The position numbers and the translations under genes were made by a program. The notes beneath the pieces were generated by a model. That model searched no databases, was not told the origin of the DNA, and saw only the letters and a program-made list of their open reading frames with translations. Positions 1-6,443 of a DNA stretch of 6,547 nt are shown here, piece after piece. The DNA is from Alphaproteobacteria bacterium. Lineage in GTDB: Bacteria > Pseudomonadota > Alphaproteobacteria > Rickettsiales > UBA998. The stretch lies in the NCBI GenBank assembly GCA_021730835.1, contig JAKFYP010000069.1:1-6547 (forward strand). The letters are read 5' to 3'. Within the stretch, counting starts at the first letter, position 1. Each line of letters opens with the position of its first letter.

Positions 1-122
1 TGGGCTGCCGCGAACAAGACAGCCTGATTTGCGAGCCGTTACAGGAATTCGATGCTGTAAGCGACAACTCTTCTGAATGGCCGGCGGAAACCAAAGCGGA
101 AGCAGAGGAAGTCAGAAAATAA
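1..122 (+). CDS. C-terminal end of an unrecognised protein (5' end outside window)
   Basis: The frame with codons starting at position 3 is open from the window edge to a TAA at 120-122, giving 39 residues. The other two forward frames stop early (TGA at 25-27, and TGA at 74-76). The tail contains two cysteines (GCREQDSLIC) and ends in a hydrophilic, acidic, Glu/Ala-rich stretch (AETKAEAEEVRK), which is typical of a soluble, disordered C-terminus. No family is recognisable from so little sequence. The stop codon is followed within 10 bases by a GC-rich palindrome, and the next gene is convergent, which fits a true gene end. The fragment is short, so the open frame could be chance. Confidence 0.45.
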   Translation, partial: GCREQDSLICEPLQEFDAVSDNSSEWPAETKAEAEEVRK

Positions 123-127
123 ACTCC

Positions 128-154
128 TCCTGCGCGGCGACGTCGCCTTTAGGA
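128..154. terminator. GC-rich palindrome between convergent genes, possible terminator
   Basis: A perfect 12-base palindrome, GGCGACGTCGCC, lies at 136-147. It is flanked by TCCT (128-131) and AGGA (151-154), which can pair as an outer stem across a small internal loop. On the plus strand the palindrome is followed only by TTT, so the U-tract is weak. It sits between the stop of the rightward partial gene (122) and the stop of the leftward frame (149), where a shared terminator would be expected. It could also be a chance palindrome in GC-rich DNA. Confidence 0.35.
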
Positions 155-343
155 TGCTTCGGGCGAGCAATCTTGCGCCAGCCATGCCGCCGCAATCGCC
201 GCGACACCCAGCCCCGCGCTCACCCGCAGATATATCGACTGATAACGCTGAAACTCTTCTACCGACGACGCACTTCGCATCGCCTCCATCACCGCCGCGC
301 CATCAGGCGTAATTGCCGATTTCCTGAGGGCTGCGTTGTGCAT
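149..343 (-). CDS. Displaced C-terminal part of the upstream protein, or a small membrane protein
   Basis: Read from the ATG at 343-341, this frame encodes 64 residues ending at TAA (149-151). The sequence has good protein character: an amphipathic helix-like region (GAAVMEAMRSASSVEEFQRY), then a hydrophobic stretch around residues 43-56 (AGLGVAAIAAAWLA) and a short polar tail (QDCSPEAS). That hydrophobic segment is short but could span a membrane or act as a tail anchor. The frame stays open upstream to about 628, so the ATG need not be the real start. The simplest reading is that it is the true C-terminus of the 303-1391 gene, reached by a net one-base shift near the A6 run at 353-358. The alternative is an independent small gene overlapping the end of that ORF by 41 bases. 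No obvious Shine-Dalgarno precedes the ATG, which favours the first reading. Confidence 0.5.
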   Translation of the reverse strand: MHNAALRKSAITPDGAAVMEAMRSASSVEEFQRYQSIYLRVSAGLGVAAIAAAWLAQDCSPEAS

Positions 344-1391
344 CGTCGCATGTTTTTTGAAGACAACGCCCGTGAGGGAGCCAGATATCCGATCCGTCAA
401 ACGCCGGGTCAAGCATCGCCCCGGAAGCGGCAACCTGACGCGCCTGACTGATTGCGGTGTGCATCGAGGTATCCGGTTCCGCCTTTCCTTCCTTTTCGGC
501 AGGCAGCGTAGCAGCCGGATGATCCATGCGTAAACGTAATACGGCATCCAGCACGTCATGCCCGATCTTTTTTGCCTGCTCATCCGATACATTGTTCCCG
601 CTGATGACCGGAACACGCAACCCCTCAATATGCGACGCTTCGTTTTGAATACTTCTAATATCCTGATCTATATTTCTGGAAGTGCCATCGCTCAGCCGCC
701 GCGCCGCCCCGATGATCGGCCCCAGATGCCTCTCTTTTTCGGGGTCGAATTCGGCGATATGTTGCGTCACGGCAGGATAGGCAATGCCGAGTTTTTTCTG
801 GAAATAACGCCCTATCCCCGAAGGCAGGATACGGTATAGCCGGTCATCCCATGTATCGGCGGTGCGGAATTTTCGCTCATAATCATCAATCATCTGTGCC
901 TGCGCGTCCCTCAGAGGCTTTGGCTCAATGACGATATCCGCCAGTTTCTCCTGATGATCCTTCAGAAAATTTCTGAAGGTTTCCGTCACCGTACCCATTT
1001 GCAGATGCTGGCGCGAAGCCTTGCTGAATGCCCCGGCGGCCTTTGCCAGCGCCCCGGGCTTATTGTGTTGCAAGCTCTGCTCGAGCCTGGTGATATCCGC
1101 CTTTCCGATGTCATTGACAAACCAGACAATATCCGCATCGGAATTTTTATGCGCAATATCCGCGTAAAAACGGCTGACGATTTCCTGCGTGCCCGCCGCC
1201 TGTAGCAACGCATGATCGAGCGGAGCCTGAATAATCAGCTTCCGCGCCTTCTCAGCGGTTTTCTGGTCCTCTGGCAGCGCGTCCCATCGTTTCACCACGT
1301 CGAACATGGCCAGCCGCATCCCGATGGCGGTCACCATATCCTGCTTTGGCGCTTGCGCGTAATCCTGTCCGGTGTAGGGCATAACGTGCAT
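303..1391 (-). CDS. Uncharacterised charged protein, apparently frameshifted near its 3' end
   Basis: This leftward ORF of 362 codons has ordinary coding composition: many Asp, Glu, Lys and Arg residues mixed with hydrophobic positions, as in helical soluble proteins. I recognise no family. Residues 165-235 are the most protein-like core (YERKFRTADTWDDRLYRILP, then a GRYFQKKLGIAYP stretch). Residues 291-309 form a Pro/Glu/Lys-rich linker. There is no signal peptide or N-terminal membrane segment. Two starts are possible, ATG at 1391 and an in-frame ATG at 1382; neither has a clear Shine-Dalgarno. Residues after about 334 (HGRCLQKTCDDAQRSPQEIG) look unlike the rest, whereas a second leftward frame reads well from here to position 149. 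The junction is near six A on the coding strand (353-358); removing one A would give a product of about 413 aa. Either this is a 1-base indel (mutation or sequencing error) or the downstream frame is a separate small gene. Confidence 0.7.
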   Translation of the reverse strand: MHVMPYTGQDYAQAPKQDMVTAIGMRLAMFDVVKRWDALPEDQKTAEKARKLIIQAPLDHALLQAAGTQEIVSRFYADIAHKNSDADIVWFVNDIGKADITRLEQSLQHNKPGALAKAAGAFSKASRQHLQMGTVTETFRNFLKDHQEKLADIVIEPKPLRDAQAQMIDDYERKFRTADTWDDRLYRILPSGIGRYFQKKLGIAYPAVTQHIAEFDPEKERHLGPIIGAARRLSDGTSRNIDQDIRSIQNEASHIEGLRVPVISGNNVSDEQAKKIGHDVLDAVLRLRMDHPAATLPAEKEGKAEPDTSMHTAISQARQVAASGAMLDPAFDGSDIWLPHGRCLQKTCDDAQRSPQEIGNYA

Positions 1392-1395
1392 TATA
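1390..1395 (-). promoter_or_regulatory. Perfect TATAAT box at the start of the leftward orphan gene
   Basis: On the minus strand the sequence reads AGATATAATGCACGTTATG. The TATAAT hexamer overlaps the first ATG (1391-1389). If it is a real -10 element, transcription would begin near 1383, just before the second in-frame ATG (1382-1380), giving a nearly leaderless mRNA that starts at residue 4. No good -35 hexamer is visible 15-19 bases upstream; the region there is A-rich (ACAAAAGC). The match could be chance in this AT-rich patch. Confidence 0.3.
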
Positions 1396-1454
1396 TCTAT
1401 TTTACGTTAAGCTTTTGTGACATCGGGCAATTGAAGCCGCTTTGAGAGCCGGAG

Positions 1455-1496
1455 CATGTCTGTTTTCGGTTGTTTTTTGTCTTCAGACATGGTCTG
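1455..1496 (+). repeat. Nested GTCTG/CAGAC inverted repeats upstream of gdh
   Basis: CATGTCTG (1455-1462) and CAGACATG (1484-1491) are a perfect 8-base inverted repeat separated by 21 bases. The right arm also belongs to a second dyad, CAGAC-ATG-GTCTG (1484-1496). The two pairings cannot form together, so the RNA could switch between a long and a short hairpin. The first pairing would hide the ATG of the short ORF at 1456. As DNA, the three GTCTG/CAGAC copies (1458-1462, 1484-1488, 1492-1496) could be half-sites for a regulator. The repeats are directly visible; any function is inference. Confidence 0.5.
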
Positions 1497-1542
1497 CTAC
1501 CCGCTTTCCGGTTCTCACCCCATCACATTTCATGCCCACTGA
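1456..1542 (+). CDS. Possible 28-codon leader ORF overlapping the gdh start
   Basis: An ATG at 1456 opens a 28-codon frame that ends at TGA 1540-1542. It overlaps the dehydrogenase ATG (1532) by 11 bases in another frame. A purine-rich GAGAG (1444-1448) sits 7 bases before this ATG, and GGAG (1451-1454) is immediately next to it. The dehydrogenase ATG itself is preceded by a pyrimidine-rich stretch without a Shine-Dalgarno. The arrangement would suit translational coupling, in which ribosomes finishing the short ORF restart at 1532. The peptide (starting MSVFGCFLSSDM) has no run of a single amino acid of the kind seen in attenuator leaders. It could be a chance ORF. Confidence 0.3.
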   Translation: MSVFGCFLSSDMVCYPLSGSHPITFHAH

Positions 1543-4500
1543 TCGTTATCATCGCCTGTTTGAAAAAACCATCGCCGCCGTGCTGAAGGAGGCAAAAGGC
1601 AAGGTATCCGCCGAATATACTGCGCTGGCCCGTCAGTTTTTCGCCCGCATGCCGTTTACCGACCTTGAGCGGCTGGAGCCGAAGCAGGCGGCGGCGATTC
1701 TTGCCTCATGCCATGCGTTTTTGAAACAGCGTGCGCCGGGGGAGCAACCGAAAATTCGTATCTATACGCCCGGCGCACCGGAAGCGACGGCGAAACGTTC
1801 CCATACGGCGATTCAGCTTCTCAACCACGATAAACCCTTTCTGGTGGATTCCCTGTCGGCGGAACTGACCCGGCAGGGGTTCACCATCTATGAAACGCTG
1901 CATCCGCAGATCGGCGTGACGCGGGATGCCAAAGGCAAACTGACCGGGCTGGTTGAAGATCATGAGGAATGCCGAAGAAAAAAAGACGCCTCGGTGGAAT
2001 CGTTGATTTATTTTCTGGTGTCGCCGCTGCCGGAAGATGTGACGCCACCGCAATTGCAGGCCGATCTGGAATATGTGCTGGATTATGTGTCGCTGGCCGT
2101 AGCCGACTGGAAGAAACTGCTTTCACATTGCGAGGCGGTGCGCCGGGATGTCTCACGGCTCGACGTACCGACCATTGACAAGGCCCAGCGCGACGAGGGA
2201 GTAGATTTCCTCGGCTGGCTGATGCAGGGAAATTTCGTTTTTCTTGGCCATGTCGAATACCGGTTTTTTGACAAGGCGGGCAAGGAAAAACTCAGTGTGG
2301 TCGGCGATTCGGAACTGGGGATTTTCCGCGCCCCCGACGGCAAGGAACGCCATCGCGGGCTGGCTTCGATCCCCAAGGAAATGCAGCATTTTGCCTTAAC
2401 GCCGCAGGTCATTGAGATCACCAAGTCAAGCCAGAAATCCATCGTCCATCGCCCGGCGCATATGGATTACGTCAGCATCAAGAAACTCGATGCGAAAGGC
2501 AAAGTCATCGGCGAGCACCGCTTTCTCGGCTTATTCACCTCTATCGTCTATTACGAGCGCGCCGATGGTATTCCGTTCATTCGCCGCAAAATTGCCCGCA
2601 CGCTGGAGCGCGCCGATTTCGCCCCGGCCAGCCATAACGCCAAGGCGCTCACGGCAATTCTGGAATTCTTCCCGCGTGACGAGTTATTTCAGATCAGCGA
2701 AGACGACCTTTATGCCATCAGCCTCGGCGTCATGTCGCTGGAAGCACGGCCTGAAGTCGGGCTGTTTTTGCGGCGCGACAAATACGAGCGTTTCGTCAGT
2801 GCCTTCGTCTATATGCCGCGTGATAAATTCAATACCTTCGTGCGCCGGGAAATCGCCGGTGTGCTGGAGCGCGCACTTGATGGTAAAGTCAGCGATTTTT
2901 ACACCCAGCTTACCGAATCACCACTGGCCCGCGTGCATTATGTGATCCGTACCAATCCCGGCCATATCCCCAAATTTGATCATCGGGCGATACAGCAGGA
3001 AATTGCCCTGATCGTCAATTTCTGGATTGACTCCCTGCGGGAAATTCTGGTGGCCCGGCTGGGCGATGCGAAAGGCGAATCGCTCTACCGGATTTTCCGG
3101 GATGCCTTTCCGAAACATTATATCAACGTCACCCCGCCCGAGACCGGCTTTGAGGATATCCATAAGGTGATGACCTGTATCGAGTCGGGGCGGCCCGAAG
3201 TCAATTTATTCCGGTTACCGGGGGATGAGGGAAAATTCCACCTCAAGCTCTATACCGCCGTGGAAAGCGCTACGCTGTCGGAAATCCTGCCGGTGCTCGA
3301 GAATATGGGTTGCCGGGTGATGGATGTGGTGACCTTCCCGCTGACTGCCAATCTTAAAACCCCCGTGACGGTAACGGTGCGCGATTTCCACCTGACGCTG
3401 AAAGATTCTCGTCCGGTCAGCCTGCATGAGGTCAAGGCGCTGTTTGAGGAAGCGCTGGTGCGCGTCTGGTGCGGTGAGATGGAAAACGACGGCTATAACG
3501 CGCTGGTGCTCTGCGCCGGGCTTGACTGGCGGCAGGTTACGCTGCTGCGCGCTTACGGCAAGTATCTGCGGCAGGCGGGGCTTTCCTACAGTGAGGGTTA
3601 CGTCGCCTCGGCGCTGGCAGCACATCCCTTGCTTTCAGCGCAACTGGTGGGAATGTTTATGGCGCGGTTCGATCCGGCCCGCGGCGACGGGAAACCCGAA
3701 TGCGAGGAGATCGGCAAGCGCATCATGCACGACCTCGCGGAAGTCGGCAATCTGGCGGAAGACCGGATTATCCGACGTTTCTCAGCAGCGATCATGGCGA
3801 CGTTGCGCACCAATTATTTCCAAACCGGCGAAGAAGGCGGCATCAAGCCTTATGTCTCTTTCAAGTTCCGCTCTGCCGATGTGCCCGGCCTGCCGCTCCC
3901 CCTACCCTACGCGGAAATTTTCGTCTACTCACTTCGCACCGAAGGCATCCATCTGCGAGGCGGGAAAGTCGCCCGGGGCGGCCTGCGCTGGTCCGACCGG
4001 CATGAGGATTTCCGCACCGAAGTGCTCGGCCTGATGAAAGCCCAGATGGTCAAAAACGCGGTGATCGTGCCGGTCGGCTCCAAGGGCGGCTTCGTGGTCA
4101 AATGCCCGCCGACCGAAGGAGGCCGCGCCGCGTTGCAGGAGGAGGGTATTTTCTGCTATCGGCAATTTCTCTCCGGCCTGCTCGACATTACCGATAACAT
4201 CGTCAATGGCCGGATCGTTCACCCGAAACAGGTGGTCCTCTACGACGACGACGATCCCTATTTGGTGGTGGCCGCCGATAAAGGTACGGCCAGCTTCTCC
4301 GACATTGCCAACGGCTTGTCGGAGAGCTACCTTTTCTGGCTCGGCGATGCCTTCGCCTCGGGCGGATCGGTGGGTTACGATCATAAGGCAATGGGCATTA
4401 CCGCCCGTGGCGCATGGGTAAGCGTCGAACGCCATTTCCATGAGGCAGGCAAGGATATATCCAAAGAGGATTTCACCGTGGCCGGAATCGGCGATATGGG

Positions 4501-6376
4501 CGGCGATGTCTTCGGCAACGGGATGTTATTGTCGAAGCATATCAGGCTGGTTGCGGCGTTCAATCACCGCCATATCTTTTTCGATCCCTCCCCGGATGCG
4601 GCGGCAAGTTTCAAAGAACGCAAACGCCTGTTTAAGGATCAGCTTGGCTGGGATAGTTACAATAAGCAGTTGATCTCCAAAGGTGGCGGCATCTTCGAGC
4701 GCAGCGCCAAAAACATTACGCTAAGCAAGGAGATACAGACCATACTCGATACCGGCGTGTCGCAAGGCTCACCGGATGAGGTAATCCGGCTGATCCTCAA
4801 AAGCCCGGTGGATCTGCTGTGGAACGGCGGGATCGGCACTTACGTCAAGTCGGAGGCGGAGAGCAACGAGGCGGTCGGCGACCGGGCCAATGACAGCTTG
4901 CGGGTTAACGGCTCGGAGTTGCGCTGCAAGGTAGTCGGCGAAGGCGGCAATCTCGGCTTCACTCAGCGCGGACGCATTGAATACGCACGCAACGGCGGCA
5001 AACTCAATACCGATGCGATTGACAACTCAGCGGGCGTTGATTGCTCGGATCACGAGGTCAATATCAAGATCGCCCTGACGGAAGTCGAGCGCAGAAAAAA
5101 GCTCACACGTAAGCAGCGCAATACCCTGCTGGAGCAAATGACCGGAGAGGTGGCGGAACTGGTATTGCGCGATAACCGCCTTCAGACGCAGGCCATTACG
5201 ATTGCCGAGCGGCAGGGGTATGATGCGCTTGAAGCGCAGGCGCGGATGATTCGCACGCTGGAGAAAGAGGGACGCCTCAACCGCGCCGTTGAATTTCTCC
5301 CCTCTGATCGTGACCTGCAGCAGATGCGCGCCGAAAAACGTGGGCTGACCCGCCCCGAACTGGCGGTGCTGTTATCTTATGCCAAACTGAGCCTGTATGA
5401 TGATGTGCTGGACTCCAAATTGCCAGACTCGGATTATTTCGCGGAAGATTTATTGCGTTATTTTCCCGATGAGATGAGCGTTGCTTACGAGAAGGAAATC
5501 CTCTCTCACCGGTTGCGGCGCGAGATTATCGCTACCAGCGTTACCAACAGCATCATCAACCGCGCCGGAATCACCTTCTTTCACACCGTCATGCGCGATA
5601 CAGGCCGCAAGGGCTGCGATATCGCCCGCGCTTATACCGCTACCCGCGATGCGTTCGGCCTGCGCGAATGGTGGCAGGAAATCGAAGCGCTTGACGGCAA
5701 GATTCCGGCCGAGGCACAGGCGGAGATGTTCAACGATGTCAACCGGCTGTTGGAGCGCGGCACGGTCTGGTTTTTACGTAACTGCCCGCAGCCGCTCGAT
5801 ATGGGTTATGTCATGCGCGAATATGCCGACGGCATCCGCGTTTTCGCCGGGATGTTTCCTAAAATCATCTCCCCGGTCATCCGTGAGCATTATCAGAGCC
5901 GTCAGGAGCATCTGGTCAGGCTCGGCACACCGGCAAAGCTGGCTGCGAAAATCGCCGGGGTCGAGGCGCTTAATTCGGCCTGCGACGTGGTGCTGGCCGC
6001 CAATAAAGCCAAACTCAGCGTGGAAGTCGTCGGGCGGGTTTACTACCAGCTTGGCAAGCGTCTGCATATGGGCTGGCTCAGATCGCGGGCACATGGATTT
6101 ACCGTGGATTCTCCGTGGGATAAAATCGCCATTAAGGGCATCATTACCGATCTGTTCGACGAGCAGCGCCGCCTCAGCCTCTCGGTGATCGAGAATATGT
6201 GCAAGGACGATGTCTGCGCCGCCACCGTCGAGGACTGGTATGCAATGCACAAACAACCGATTGACCGTTATCTCGGCATGATCGACGAGTTGCGCTCCTC
6301 CGATATGCACGACATTTCGATGCTGTTCGTGGCGCTCAAGCAGGTGCGCATGGTCGGCGCACTGCCGCTGAAATAG
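1532..6376 (+). CDS. gdhB: NAD-dependent glutamate dehydrogenase, large (180 kDa) class
   Basis: This cytoplasmic enzyme oxidatively deaminates L-glutamate to 2-oxoglutarate and ammonium using NAD+, letting cells use glutamate and related amino acids as carbon and nitrogen source. From the ATG at 1532 it is 1614 aa, matching the usual 1600-1620 aa, so it is complete. The N-terminal half carries ACT-like regulatory regions (about residues 100-135, 465-520 and 570-630). The catalytic core shows GGLRWSDR (816-823), substrate Lys in MVKNAVIVP (K841) and GSKGGF (K851), and DDDDPYLVVAADKGT with probable catalytic D916. The dinucleotide-fold motif GIGDMGGDVFGNG begins near 985, followed by WNGGIGTYVK (1097-1106) and GEGGNLG (1136-1142). 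A helical C-terminal region follows. An upstream in-frame TTG (1442) would add 30 residues unlike the family, so ATG 1532 is preferred although it lacks a Shine-Dalgarno. Family members are allosterically controlled (arginine or aspartate in some species). The Caulobacter homologue is called GdhZ and also affects FtsZ; whether that holds here is unknown. Confidence 0.96.
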   Translation: MPTDRYHRLFEKTIAAVLKEAKGKVSAEYTALARQFFARMPFTDLERLEPKQAAAILASCHAFLKQRAPGEQPKIRIYTPGAPEATAKRSHTAIQLLNHDKPFLVDSLSAELTRQGFTIYETLHPQIGVTRDAKGKLTGLVEDHEECRRKKDASVESLIYFLVSPLPEDVTPPQLQADLEYVLDYVSLAVADWKKLLSHCEAVRRDVSRLDVPTIDKAQRDEGVDFLGWLMQGNFVFLGHVEYRFFDKAGKEKLSVVGDSELGIFRAPDGKERHRGLASIPKEMQHFALTPQVIEITKSSQKSIVHRPAHMDYVSIKKLDAKGKVIGEHRFLGLFTSIVYYERADGIPFIRRKIARTLERADFAPASHNAKALTAILEFFPRDELFQISEDDLYAISLGVMSLEARPEVGLFLRRDKYERFVSAFVYMPRDKFNTFVRREIAGVLERALDGKVSDFYTQLTESPLARVHYVIRTNPGHIPKFDHRAIQQEIALIVNFWIDSLREILVARLGDAKGESLYRIFRDAFPKHYINVTPPETGFEDIHKVMTCIESGRPEVNLFRLPGDEGKFHLKLYTAVESATLSEILPVLENMGCRVMDVVTFPLTANLKTPVTVTVRDFHLTLKDSRPVSLHEVKALFEEALVRVWCGEMENDGYNALVLCAGLDWRQVTLLRAYGKYLRQAGLSYSEGYVASALAAHPLLSAQLVGMFMARFDPARGDGKPECEEIGKRIMHDLAEVGNLAEDRIIRRFSAAIMATLRTNYFQTGEEGGIKPYVSFKFRSADVPGLPLPLPYAEIFVYSLRTEGIHLRGGKVARGGLRWSDRHEDFRTEVLGLMKAQMVKNAVIVPVGSKGGFVVKCPPTEGGRAALQEEGIFCYRQFLSGLLDITDNIVNGRIVHPKQVVLYDDDDPYLVVAADKGTASFSDIANGLSESYLFWLGDAFASGGSVGYDHKAMGITARGAWVSVERHFHEAGKDISKEDFTVAGIGDMGGDVFGNGMLLSKHIRLVAAFNHRHIFFDPSPDAAASFKERKRLFKDQLGWDSYNKQLISKGGGIFERSAKNITLSKEIQTILDTGVSQGSPDEVIRLILKSPVDLLWNGGIGTYVKSEAESNEAVGDRANDSLRVNGSELRCKVVGEGGNLGFTQRGRIEYARNGGKLNTDAIDNSAGVDCSDHEVNIKIALTEVERRKKLTRKQRNTLLEQMTGEVAELVLRDNRLQTQAITIAERQGYDALEAQARMIRTLEKEGRLNRAVEFLPSDRDLQQMRAEKRGLTRPELAVLLSYAKLSLYDDVLDSKLPDSDYFAEDLLRYFPDEMSVAYEKEILSHRLRREIIATSVTNSIINRAGITFFHTVMRDTGRKGCDIARAYTATRDAFGLREWWQEIEALDGKIPAEAQAEMFNDVNRLLERGTVWFLRNCPQPLDMGYVMREYADGIRVFAGMFPKIISPVIREHYQSRQEHLVRLGTPAKLAAKIAGVEALNSACDVVLAANKAKLSVEVVGRVYYQLGKRLHMGWLRSRAHGFTVDSPWDKIAIKGIITDLFDEQRRLSLSVIENMCKDDVCAATVEDWYAMHKQPIDRYLGMIDELRSSDMHDISMLFVALKQVRMVGALPLK

Positions 6377-6398
6377 CCGATATTGCCACTTTCGGCTG
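6374..6398 (+). terminator. Weak stem-loop at the gdh stop codon
   Basis: AGCCGA (6375-6380) can pair with TCGGCT (6392-6397), plus a U-G pair at the base (6374/6398), leaving an 11-base loop. The stem begins inside the TAG stop codon. No T-run follows (GCATTACC), so this is at best a poor intrinsic terminator or an mRNA 3'-end structure. No better terminator is visible before the putative insertion sequence begins. Confidence 0.25.
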
Positions 6399-6443
6399 CA
6401 TTACCTGTTATAGCTAATTGGTCACCCCTAAAGAAGCGCCTAT

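Noticed and set aside
353..358. Classic -1 programmed ribosomal frameshift site at the A6 run
   Set aside because: The zero-frame phasing is CAA AAA ACA, not X XXY YYZ, and the needed shift is +1 (or -2), so the canonical heptamer does not apply.
77..451. Rightward 124-codon ORF at the left end
   Set aside because: It is antisense to the leftward frames at 149-451, extremely Arg-rich, and overlaps the end of the more plausible frame ending at 122.
1442..1531. In-frame upstream extension of gdh from a TTG, adding a hydrophobic stretch (CLFSVVFCLQTW)
   Set aside because: It resembles a signal-like leader, but this enzyme class is cytoplasmic, and the length from ATG 1532 already matches the family. 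The extension also runs through the inverted repeats of the leader region.
2412..2945. Rightward 177-codon ORF within the N-terminal half of gdh
   Set aside because: It is an out-of-frame shadow with Ser/Arg/Pro bias, fully contained in a confident gene.
5481..6188. Rightward 235-codon ORF in another frame within gdh
   Set aside because: It lies wholly inside the dehydrogenase gene and has the Arg/Ser/Pro-rich composition of a shadow frame in GC-rich coding DNA.
5774..6310. Leftward 178-codon ORF opposite the 3' part of gdh
   Set aside because: It is antisense to conserved gdh coding sequence, rich in His and Arg, with no recognisable domain; the codon pattern explains the open frame.
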